Below, piece by piece: positions 22,166 to 32,361 of a DNA stretch of 64,000 bases. Both the position numbers and the translations under genes were made by a program. The DNA is taken from NCBI GenBank assembly GCA_009733575.1, contig ML769387.1, forward strand, positions 822,119 through 886,118, given 5' to 3'. Positions within the stretch are counted from its first letter, which is position 1; each line of letters starts with the position of its first letter. The notes under the pieces are model-generated. The model was given only the letters and a program-made list of their open reading frames with translations. It had not been told where the DNA came from and made no database searches. The stretch comes from Gymnopus androsaceus JB14. Taxonomy: Eukaryota > Basidiomycota > Agaricomycetes > Agaricales > Omphalotaceae.

Positions 22166-22935
22166 CCCAACCAAACTTTGTGCATGTACATCATATTAGA
22201 CGATGAATTTAGACAATACTTATTAGGTAGATTGCTTGATCAGTGTTAGCGAAATACTAGAAACAGTCGCGGTCGGGATGTTGAATGATATACCAAATGT
22301 CTTGCAGAGGGGGAGACTGTGAAGCTTGAGATTTTGAAAGTTCAGCCCCACCGAATCCAACTCGAACCAGACCTCTGACCTTGCCTGATGAATCTCGTAT
22401 TGCGCTAGCTTCTGTTATGAGTCCTTCACATACAGCCTCATTTCGCTACTTTACGAAATTTCGTCTAGTCTACTAGAGGCGCGGACTAGGTCCTTGAGGG
22501 ATTAGCGCCTATCCTTGCTCCTGCAGAACAATCCAAAATCGGCGCACGACTGGGATTGGGGGACGCATCCTCATCCCAGTTTTACATGAGGCCTGTTGTC
22601 ATCACGCCCAAGCATGGCGTGAATATATGAATACAAGATTCCAAGTCTCAATAAAATTGCCTGAACGTGGATATACAGACCGACGATCGGAGAGTCTCAG
22701 TATGTAGATACATTGTCTATTGTGCTGTGCTGCCACTTGAACTTACTTTTATTCATGAGCACTATTGGGTTTGGAGCGTTACCTAATGAAGTTTTGAATG
22801 CTACTTTTGCCTGGCTTTTGCAGCTTACTTTTACAATACACTCTACCAATAACTTCCGGGTAATACGATTTTTACTGCTACTTGGTAAGATTTATCCCAA
22901 ATTCATCCATTCCCCACAAAATTTAAGCTGGTCCA
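22166..22935. other. Intergenic region between convergent units
   Basis: About 770 bases with no supported gene. It contains one copy of the recurring motif, TTAGCGCCTA at 22502-22511. Confidence 0.3.
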
Positions 22936-24320
22936 TCAAGGGAAGACAATGACATTGCGGAAGCGTGCGGTGTTCTCGATAACACCTTGATAAGCCTTGT
23001 CGAACTCTTCAATCGGGAATTCCTGGACCATAGCCTTCACCTTTGACCGGGTCGAGAACTTGACACAGTTCTCCGAGTCAGGAGAACAACCACACGCAAA
23101 GCCTCGCAGAGTTGCACGGCTCATGTTGAGAAGAAGGTTGGACACTTTAATTTCACCGTCTGTCGCAGCTGAGACCAGAGTTATCATACCTGGAGCGAGA
23201 GCAGATGATGAGTAGGATGCAAACAACGAAAATATAGCGTACCGTTGACTGCCACTGCTGGAAGAATTGCGCTGATCAAGTTCGCGTTGGGTGCAGTGCA
23301 AATTATCAAGTTGGCACCCCCTAGAGACTGCATGTATTCAACAACATTGGTGGTGCTCGAGTCGATGTACTCAGATGCGCCGAGTGATAGAGCAAGATCG
23401 CGTTTCGAGGAGCCAGAGGAGACTGCATAAACCTAGCCTCGTGTCATTTACGATGCAATGTTCCACTGTGATAATATTCTTACTACTAGTCCCATCTTTG
23501 AGGCGTACTGGTGGAAATGCGAGTCAGAAATCAAAATGGATAAGGCGTATAAGATCCCCACCTGAACAGCCAAGTGTCCTAGACCTCCGATTCCTTGGAT
23601 AAGGCATCGATCTCCTGGAGACCATTTGGAAGTTCTGATGGCATCAAAAACGGTAGCTCCAGCGCAGAACAGAGGAGCGAGTTCAGCGTATGTATTTTCC
23701 TTGAGCATATCCTCGTCGAGATGAATAACAGCTGCAAATGGAATCAGACATATCTAAAGCCAAAAATAAATCTGTTACCTGTCTCCGGAGCATACATATA
23801 CTCCCCATACCCCCCGTCGATAGTGAATCCAGTAATGTTTCCATTCTTGCATGTCCAAAACTCCCCTTTGCGACAATTGTCGCATCGGGAACAGTAACCT
23901 GTTGAAGTCGGTGATCTAGATCGTAGACAAAAACGCAAGACACTTGGATGAAGGACAAACCTCCATTCCAGCCTACAGCCACCAGCGATCCCGCCTTGAA
24001 CCGACCTTCGTTCCCCTTTGCCTCCTGGGTAGTCAATCCGACATCAGCAACCCGCCCGATGACCTCGTGCCCGGGGATACGAGGATATTGCAGGCCAGGC
24101 CACATCCCATCCTTAAGGAGGTGATCAGAGTAGCAGATTCCTGAAGCATGAACGCGGATAAGGACTTCCTGAGGACCAGGTTTCCGGAGGGGCATATCAA
24201 CAATCTCCCATGGAGTATTGGGCTTAGTGCATGCCACTAACGACAATCAGCGATTAATCAAACGGCCAGTTAGCTACACTCACCCGCCTTATAGGTTTCT
24301 GGAAGCGACTTGGATGCCAT
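22936..24320 (-). CDS. Zinc-dependent alcohol dehydrogenase (MDR family)
   Basis: NAD(P)-dependent oxidation/reduction of alcohols. Start 24320 (MASKSLPETYKAVACTKPN). Catalytic-zinc ligands are in GICYSDH (Cys) and PGHEVIGRV (His-Glu). The structural-zinc lobe reads YCSRCDNCRKGEFWTC, with four Cys. The Rossmann motif is GIGGLGHLAVQ, followed by ASKMGL and an AVSSGSSKRDLA-type segment. The end reads KAMVQEFPIEEFDKAYQ...RNVIVFP with stop at 22936-22938. About 350 residues. Introns at about 24239-24290, 23890-23960, 23718-23775, 23485-23560, 23430-23480 and 23190-23240 keep the frame. No break seen. Confidence 0.88.
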
Positions 24321-27300
24321 TTTTGTGTAGGGAATCGGAGACGAGAGGATGCTTTATTTAAGTGCTGCCATGGCCATCAGATAATCATCATTTATTAAGA
24401 GCCATGTCGGCGGAAATTGTTCAAATCGTGCTTACGTTCTCTCGACATTCTCCATCAATTGGGCCCATTTCCCATGTCTGTTCAGACCCATGTCCGAATT
24501 CGGACATGGAACATTACGTTGTCCATCATGGCTCATGATGGACACGTAAGTGTATATATACCTACATGGCCGCCAACTGTGCGCGCCGCATTGACTTCCA
24601 GGACTCCAGGACAGTATGTAGAGTAGTTTCAAAGATATAATGTGTCCATAAATCCTAGCTATATTGTAATTAACAATACAGTACACTTATTTTCAACTCT
24701 GGTCCCAGGTACAAAAAATTTACTCAAATGCAAAAGCTCAGTAACTTGTTCCATTCTCAATGGAATTGGACAATTTTGAGAGCCCTTGAAAGCGATCTGA
24801 AGCTCTAGGGATCTCCCTATATAGATCAGCAAAGACATATAATTTTTCTGTATTTATAGCTAATCTCGAGGCTCTCAATTTTCAAACTCGGAAGCAAAAT
24901 AACTTGTTAATTAAGACTTGTAAAATATGTTCCTCGCAACATCTCACTCTAATGCATTTTATTTAGTATACCTCAAGCCAAAATTAAGTTTGAGGCCATG
25001 GATAAGCGAGCTTGAGAGCCATTCATATAACTTTATAAGGATTTTATCCATATATTGCCTTTCCCAGTGTAGTTCCGCTCATCCCAGTCAATGCAGGCTT
25101 TGCTAATGTGCATGCATACATGCTTCTCAGACATTGGAAACTGACCTTAGGAGCTTTTAGGAATGTTTTATTTATGCATAAATGCTAAATTCCTGATTTA
25201 TTCTTGGATTTACTTACTTACTACTCCTTTACTTAGATCACTTAAATACCACTGTGCTCAGACTGTGCTGTATCACTAGAATTGTCAAGTTAACTCAGAC
25301 TATATCTCTTCCCTTCAATTTCCTTGCAAACTCAGTCCCAGCTCATAACAAAGGTACTTACATGCTTGGGATCCCTTGTTAACAGTCCTGAGCTCCGAGT
25401 TCAATTATGGTCTGGAATGCATCAGATAGTACAACCTAAACAGGAAGAGGAATACAGTGCAAGGAATTGATGTTCTATTTTATTTTTTATTTTGCAAGTA
25501 ATAGCGTGCTCCGGAAAATTTACGGTGCACGAAAATAGTATATTTTTTAGTCTATGCATGGCTCCGGGACCAGGGAGCTAAATAGACCTTCACAATTGCT
25601 TTTAAATGCACTTATCCTCATCCAATCCTGTTGGGAGCTGAACGAGTTCTCATGTTTTTGTGTTCAGAGCAATTTTGCATGCCGTCAGTCTTGCTCCTGC
25701 ATGTCGGCTCTAAAACAAGTTAAATTGCTGTGTTATCTCAAGCACTACCCAGGGCGCTTCATCATTATCTTTTGAGATTCATAACATCTTGAAAATGATT
25801 GGCTGGATCCTTAGTCCAAATTGAGCTGTTTCTCCGAAAGGACATGGGCTTGAAATGCCATGTGCTGTCAAAAACCCAAGCCAAATGGGCGCTTGTATTC
25901 AACTTGAAATCAAATGGCGAAACTTGAATAGTGCACTCGTTATTGTATTTCTTGGTAACTACTCTTGTCACAATAATCTATGGTATGCCTAATAAACTCT
26001 CTCTTTTTCCTTTTCTTTTCTCTCTTTCTCCCAACTTGAAAACTTGAAAAAATCTTTGTCTGAACAGACATGGAACATAGGCCATCAATTGATCTGTTTT
26101 TCATCTTCATCCATGGGTGAGCCAACTCAATTTGGCTCATACAGACGGCGCTTACTACGTGACTCGAAATTTCCAGGGTCCCATTGCACCATATAGTATA
26201 TATATATGGGTGTCTGAGGAATAAACTTTCGTACTTTTGTTAACAATGCCTATTGTCACAATTACCACCAACATCAGCAAAACCTGGGTGAACTGTAGAT
26301 TGCTATGGATTGCTGTGGATTGCTGTGGGTTGCTGTACAGCACTGTACAGAAGCCCCAATACAATCCACAGAAGCCACAGAGCTGTCCATTTCTGTACAG
26401 GAGGGGGACCTTGCTGTGGGATCACCCAGGTTCTGCTGATGAATGTCAAGGTCTGCTCAGTCAGTTTTTGTCTTCTCAGTTTACTTACTGATAACCGTGG
26501 AAGGTTGAAAACCGTAGGGCATTTAATGCCTCATTTGAACAGGTTCATCTGCGTACATCGATGGTTTCATTAATCCTGACTGCTCCTTGTAGCTGGGTAA
26601 AGCAATCTACAGATGTGAGGGTTGGACCATGAACTACCAATACAACACATAGCGCATTAATGCTATTGGAAAAGAGCATATTTCATCCCATTCTTGGCCA
26701 AAATTATTTGCCTGAGGTGGGCATGTGAGTTGCAATATTAGGAGTGGTACCAGGAGCGCAGAAAGTGGTTTTGCCTTGCAAATTGAGAGGAAACCAAAAG
26801 CTGCCATATGATCCTGTCGTATATGCTCGTGGCAACTTATTCATTCCGGTTGCGATCAGGAGAAGCTATGTGATAATATTGGCCAATGGGAGGAGTTGGA
26901 TCAAAGCGGGTTTAGCATCCATTCATTCTCGGAGCAGGGTGGGCATGGACAGAGTTGGCAAGCAATGACCATGTCCGCCATGTCTTGAAGTTGATCGTTG
27001 AATGTTGAGTCGAGTCAACTCTCCAATCCGCTACAAGTGCCAAATTCAATACATGGATTACTTCAATGTATCCAAAAGCAAGCATTTGCTATGAATGAGC
27101 GTTATATCTCTCCCATCTCTTGATTCTTGGTATTCCACCCTGTCCATCATGATATCTGAGCAATCTCCAATGTTATGGCAGGACAAAACAAGGTAACAAT
27201 CGGTGCACTCAATGTAAGGATAGCTTTGCTTCAAACTTGATAGAATATGAAGATCATTGGAAAAGGCTCTTTGCCCAATTGTTGGCCTAGTTCTACTTAT

Positions 27301-28830
27301 AGGCTGTGGCTGGCAGTGGCTGGCAGTGGAGGGGCTGCTCAATCAAGCTCCTGTTTTATCACGTCTAGCATTGCCTGTCATTCTTGAAATATGACTCTGT
27401 ATGGCAGCCAGCGTTTGTGAATGTGCTTCTCCTGGACTAAATCAACTTTAAATAGGTCGCTTCTCCAGCCACTAATGGCACATCCAAGCTGCAGACCTTT
27501 AATATGTTCTTAGAATGATCCAAGATAAGTTCGCCAAAGGCAGCTTATCAGAGGATAAGATAAGCAGGCATGAGAGTTGGCATTGCACTGATAGGCACTT
27601 ATAGATCTTGCTCTTGACTCTCACTGCTGCTTGCCTGGATCACCAGTATTTCTCTCATCCCCCACCCTCCCATCCCTGGACTTGAGCCATCAATCAGTGT
27701 CAATCAGATGATTCTGGTCTTGGTTATCCATGTTTTAAAATATAGTGAGCATTTGCCCACCCACACGGGGCCAAGCCTCAGCCAAACCTTGTTGAATAGT
27801 ATGCTAATGGAACACATTATTCTATAGATAATATACTTATACTCTAGCAGACTTATCTTATCCATATTTGGTACGTGATAAACAGCTTTGACCTTTAAGT
27901 GCTGGAAATGCTTACATTGAGTTTTTGAAGGAATAATGGCACCAGGAAATGCAGGTCATCTGGAAAAATTTGCCTTTACCACTTGGAGCTCCTTTGCATC
28001 TACAAAGGGAAGCAAGCTGCAGGCTGATGTACAAAAGGCACTCGGCCAGAACTTGACCTGGCTCACATCCAGATACAAAGAAGAATGCTTATGATCAGTG
28101 TGCACCTTGAAAGGAGAGGTAGAGGCATATTCCTTCCAGGTGACTTGCATCTTTCCCCTGGTGTGAAGTTGCACTGTGAAAATGATTCTGAATTTTTCAC
28201 AATAATCATGGCTGGAAAAAATGGGAAAATTGAATAATAGCAATATAGGTAGTAAGATTTTATGACACGATGACCCAGGAGGAGCCTGTGAGAAATAAAG
28301 CAGAACAATACAACAGTCCCCGACACTGACCAAAGGGAAGGGAGGGTTCTGTAGTCTATGATCGGACAAAATCCCACTGAAACCTGTACTTTAGGCAAGT
28401 ATTTCCCACTGTCCATGTTATGCCACGTTCTTAGGCCCGTTTGTTAAAGCGGTTTTTGTCTCCATTTTTTCTCTTTGTCTACACCATTGCTTTGCCATTG
28501 GATTTTGACCAATTAATTCTATATGAAATGTCCCCGAGTTTATGTGATGTGTATAATAACTATCTGCCTTCAATTCCTACCTGGACCTTGCCTGAGAATG
28601 AAAGTATATGTCAACTGCAGTTGCTTTCTTTGAAGATGTCCGATTTGCAATGCCCAGTTTCAAGGTGGCCCAATAAATCTCTTCTTGTAGAGTCAGTTCT
28701 GGATATATTTCGCGATGTTGATGAAGTTCCCATTCAAATGTCTGCTGATACTTATAAAACTGTATGCTCAAGCTTTTATGCCGATGGCCCTAGGACCTGT
28801 CAACCTAGGACACCAGGATTGTTGATTAAT
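24321..28830. other. Gene-poor, CpG-depleted island, probably decayed repeats
   Basis: Some 4.5 kb without a recognisable gene: frames are short and give no family resemblance. CpG is visibly scarce (four CpGs in 27301-27540, against about 13 in a similar-sized stretch of the MCM7 gene), with TG/CA in excess. A decamer-like GGATTGCTGT run is repeated about four times at 26296-26335. A 21-base sequence at 27877-27897 is shared with 20937-20957. The composition suggests old, methylated and deaminated transposable-element sequence. I could not identify the element type. Confidence 0.5.
27877..27897 (+). repeat. 21-base repeat, copy 2
   Basis: Identical to 20937-20957 (GATAAACAGCTTTGACCTTTA); see that entry. 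Confidence 0.6.
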
Positions 28831-29058
28831 GATTACAGTCGTAGGTTTTTAATTATTCTACAAATTAATTACAGTTGTAAGTACATGTAACAACAGTGAT
28901 GTAATATATTTCAATTACATTGACATCTTTCATGCACCTGATGGCATAACAGTATTCCCTGTCAGCATCTCTGGCAGATGAGATAAGCTGCACCCGGCGG
29001 CGGCGAGTGTTCAATCCTCAATGTAAAACATTAATTAAATTGTACTTTTTTATTTCCA

Positions 29059-29136
29059 AGCAATGCCGTGGCTAGCTCTCGTTAGGGTTCGCCCGAAGGG
29101 TGAACCCTAACATTAGAGAGCTAGTCCAGCATTGCC
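29059..29136. repeat. Long imperfect hairpin containing TTAGGG/CCCTAA
   Basis: The left arm (CTAGCTCTCGTTAGGGTTCG) pairs with the right arm (GAACCCTAACATTAGAGAGCTAG) around a short GC-rich loop at about 29092-29102. Outer bases AGCAATGCC and GCATTGCC extend the pairing. The stem is over 20 bp. Confidence 0.65.
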
Positions 29137-29145
29137 AAACGTGCT

Positions 29146-29180
29146 GGGTTAGCGGTTAGGGGTTGGGGTTAGGTAAGGGG
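29146..29180 (+). repeat. Degenerate interstitial telomere-like repeat
   Basis: GGGTTAGCGGTTAGGGGTTGGGGTTAGG has the spacing and bases of (TTAGGG)n with substitutions. It sits directly 3' of the hairpin that itself carries TTAGGG and CCCTAA. Confidence 0.45.
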
Positions 29181-29392
29181 TTCCCGCCTATCAAAATAAG
29201 CGCAAATGAGGCTTTAGAGTGCCCGCTGACGACTTCCTGGCCCGGGGGACCCCCCGAGCGCAGCAAGGGAGGGGAGGGAAGCGGAGGCGGGCCCGAAGTT
29301 TGCGCGCCATACAGTATTAATGGTATTAATAATTGATGGTACTTACAGCTGTAGTAATTTGTAGAATAATACAAAACCTACAATTGTAATTA

Positions 29393-30016
29393 TATTTGTC
29401 AACAAGATCTGTGTCTGGGGCTCGACCTGTTATTTTACAATGAATAGTGTTTCCCTCATACAACATTTTCCGATTGAGTATGTCTTCCCTATGTGAATTC
29501 CAATTCTTTCCTTGCTTTGAAGCTTGTTTGAAGCAAGCAATTGTACAATGCCCTCCTACTGATTTAGTGTCAATGTTATCAAGCCTCTCTGCAAAAACAA
29601 CTACTCAAGGAGGTGTTCTCTATTGTGCCAAATCCCCCCATGGCAAAGGTTTGATTGAATCTGTTGATCTTCCCTCCTTTTTGAGTAAAGCTTTTCAATG
29701 TCATTTTGCCCTACTGTATAGTTTGACATCACCTCTGCTTGTTGAATTGTACTTTAGCAAAAGCCATCATATTTGACTCTCATCTTTTTAACAATGTCTG
29801 TGACTATGGGTAATTCAACTCTGTTTACATTTTATCAATCAAATCTGGAACATGACTCCTGGCTAGACTCGGAAGCGTGATTGCTATGGATGTGTTTATG
29901 GCTGTAAGCACTATATATATACCTTCATGTTTATATTGTGTTCAATTTGATAGATCTTCTTCAACTGTATTTACAACATGTCCAGCTCTTGTTATGTGAA
30001 TAAATAATGTGGAGGC
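29393..30016. other. AT-rich spacer, no supported gene
   Basis: An open frame at about 29447-29776 encodes some 109 residues but resembles nothing I know and lies in CpG-poor sequence; I regard it as chance or decayed element sequence. Confidence 0.3.
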
Positions 30017-30221
30017 CTTACAGCTGATCACAAATTTGTAGCATACTTTTTGAAAAACACTCATTAGTACTGATTTTGTTTACATCCAAACAAAATGACC
30101 CACTTTGGATGAGCCTAGAGCTCCAATGGTCAATGAGAGGCCATCATTGTAATACGTGGAGCGTAGAATCATGAAGAGCGTTTTTTCAAAAGTATGCTAC
30201 AAATTCGTGATCAGCTGTAAG
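30017..30221. mobile_element. Small foldback element (about 205 bp, MITE-like)
   Basis: CTTACAGCTGATCACAAATTTGTAGCATAC at the left end is repeated inverted at 30176-30221 with a few mismatches (about 45 bases each arm). The terminal CTTACAGCTG and inner AATTTGTAG resemble the arms of the element at 28831-29392, suggesting one family. No clear target duplication. Confidence 0.55.
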
Positions 30222-30283
30222 TCTACTTTGTGTTCTAGGCCTGTCGGGGATTGCCGCGCAGCGGCGCTAAGGATATATATGAT

Positions 30284-32058
30284 TTATTGTAAAAGCTCTA
30301 TATTCAGACCAGCTTGCTCGAGGAAAGAAAGCCGTGAATGGACAAAGTGGGAAAAAGTCCGTTGAAAACAATGGTCGCTCCAACTCAAATCAACAGTCAA
30401 GGCCTGAAAACCAAATATTTCTGGTTTCCCTGCCGGAGATCTAAGAACCTTGGATCGAGACTTCACCATCTCGCAAATCGCTGGACACAAGGATTCGACC
30501 TGAGATCGTCCAAACATCCAACTCACTTTCAAGGAGCGAAGATTTGGGGCAAGACGTGAGCCATCCGTCCTCGGTTCCAGCTCCTCTAGAAAGTATTTGA
30601 CCTGGTCCGAACTTTCGCAAGAAACGGTCAAATGGACGAGAGCGGGGTGTAGTCCGATAAAATCAAGCAGTGTCTGATCAATGCGACAGGATAACTGCAG
30701 TTCGAGAGTCTGCAGCTGACAGCGCGAGTCAAGAAGTACCATGGAGAGAGGGCATTTCGTCTGGGAATGCTGCTGTAACCGGTGTGATAAGAGTTATCTC
30801 GGTTAAACGTGGTAGACGAACAAAGCGCCAGGCGTCCGGTCCAAGATTCCAGGTGGTAACACTCAACTTGGAAAGCGACGAGCTATGATATCCAGTTCGC
30901 TTTAGCCATGTATCATCGGCGTCATGTTCCGACAGCTGAAAGGCTTTCACGGTTAATGACTCCAGTACAGGTAATCGATGGAGCAAGTGACCGAGGGATT
31001 TCCCAATGAAGGATACAAGTGATAGCTCCGTTATATGTGAGAAATCTGCATTATGGCGCGACCAGGAAAAATGTGAGCCGTGAAAGGTCTGTAACCGTGG
31101 ACAGATCGACAGAGTTCGGAAAAATTCCACTAGCCCATCCGACCATGGTATATCATCGGGTAGTTTGAGGTATTCCAGAACGGGAAAGTGTCCCAGCTGA
31201 GTCCGATTCGGTTCGATGGGAGACTTTTGCGGTGAGCCTCCCAGCAACATATGCGAACCATTGTTTAGCACCGGTTTTTGGGATCTTGAAAGTGGCACGA
31301 CGCCACCTCATCGAATTACCCAACAAAGCACCAGTCGCCTCGGGGACTTTTGGGGAAGACCAGAGGCCAACATTCTCGACTGCGAAACGGAAATTCAATG
31401 GATAATTTGCTGAGAAAGCAAGATATTCCGAGAGTATTCGAAACGATTCCGGTTTCGACTGAAAAACCCACGTCGACAATCTGAGGGATGACCAGAGTTG
31501 TGGGCGACACCGAACGGCTGCTCGCCAGAAAGAGCAGACCCACGAAAGTTTCAGCGTCGTACAGAAAATGGGACTGCCTTTCTTCAGTGAAAGAGAATAA
31601 CCATCCTCATCCCCATCTTCGTCCTGCGAGCAGCAAAATGTGAAGATCTCGTTCAAGACGTCTAGTGGTAATTTCCGTATATGTGATGAAATCAAGGATC
31701 GCGCGTTATCGGAACGGCGCTGAAGACCATCTCGTGCGTGCTTCAGACTCGCCAGTAGGTATTCTGTTTCTTCAATTGCTTTGTCATATCGCGCCCGGGT
31801 TTCTGGGACATCCGTAAGGAACGCGTTAATCTGCGCAAGCTCTCCCTGGGAAATAGGGAGATTGAAGCCTGCTCGGAGCCTACTCGCGATCGAGTGATGA
31901 AAACCAGTAACAGGAGGGCTACCGAGGTTGTCGAGGTTGTCGAGTTTGGAGAGACAGTTGGGACAGAAAAGGGAAAAAGATATGTCTCCCAGCGCCGTGA
32001 GGGATGTGTAGGCTGGTAGTGAACTCGAAGCCTCCATGGTCTTCGAAATGGATCCCAT
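30284..32058 (-). CDS. F-box/LRR-like protein, two frameshifts
   Basis: Start 32058 (MGSISKTMEASSS). An F-box-like motif, RKLPLDVLNEIFTFCC, lies at residues about 127-142, after a Leu-rich coiled-coil segment. Downstream the typical Agaricomycete leucine-rich segments follow (LKLSWVCSFWR, RWRRATFKIPK, FPVLEYLKLPDDIPW, LPVLESLTVKAFQL, LRSLKVSW). The gene is read in three successive frames: a +1 shift near 31186-31193 (GGGACAC) and another near 30735-30745 (CTCCATGG). Stop TAA at 30284-30286. F-box proteins select substrates for SCF ubiquitin ligases; the target is unknown. It could be a pseudogene of this large family or carry sequence errors. Confidence 0.7.
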
Positions 32059-32361
32059 TCGAGAGTTATAGGCTGTGGACGCGTTTTGTCGCGTCAGGAC
32101 GCGGGTTGGAAGAGTCGAAGTAGAAAATCAAACGAAAATATGCAAGAAAAAATGCTTCAGATAAGCCATGCGACCCTGGTATAAGCGCCTATCGATTCCG
32201 CTCCGTTTAGCCTGCTAACCTATAGCTGACTACTTCTTGTAAATAGTTCAGGTTCAGCTCAGGCTCATTCGTTTTCACCGTTCTAGAAGAGTTGATTTGC
32301 GTTTCGAAATTAAAGAAAGATTATGAAATACTTGCATACCTACTGTACTCAGGCCTCTTGT
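32059..32361. promoter_or_regulatory. Promoter region of F-box gene
   Basis: Contains TAAGCGCCTA at 32182-32191, one of the best copies of the recurring motif, about 125 bases upstream of the F-box start at 32058. No gene supported. Confidence 0.35.

Larger units (their letters stand above)
28831..29392. mobile_element. Inverted-repeat element (about 560 bp) with GC-rich interior
   Basis: Bases 28831-28890 and 29331-29392 are inverted copies, roughly 80% identical over about 55 bases, sharing TATTCTACAAATTA and CAG(T/C)TGTAAGTAC. The AT-rich arms enclose a strikingly GC-rich interior (29060-29310) with a long hairpin and telomere-like bases. No protein is recognisable. The layout suggests a non-autonomous element or two inverted solo repeats. 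Confidence 0.5.

Noticed and set aside
26296..26335. GGATTGCTGT repeats as a possible CRISPR-like or regulatory array
   Set aside because: About four adjacent copies of a 10-base unit without spacers; a simple microsatellite in a eukaryotic genome.
27956..28416. Two overlapping minus-strand open frames of 117-137 codons
   Set aside because: They overlap each other in different frames and resemble nothing recognisable; the stretch shares the decayed-repeat composition of its surroundings.
28441..28890. 149-codon open frame in the CpG-poor island
   Set aside because: No family resemblance, no splice context, and it runs into an inverted-repeat arm; long frames are expected by chance in AT-rich DNA that has lost CpG-containing codons.
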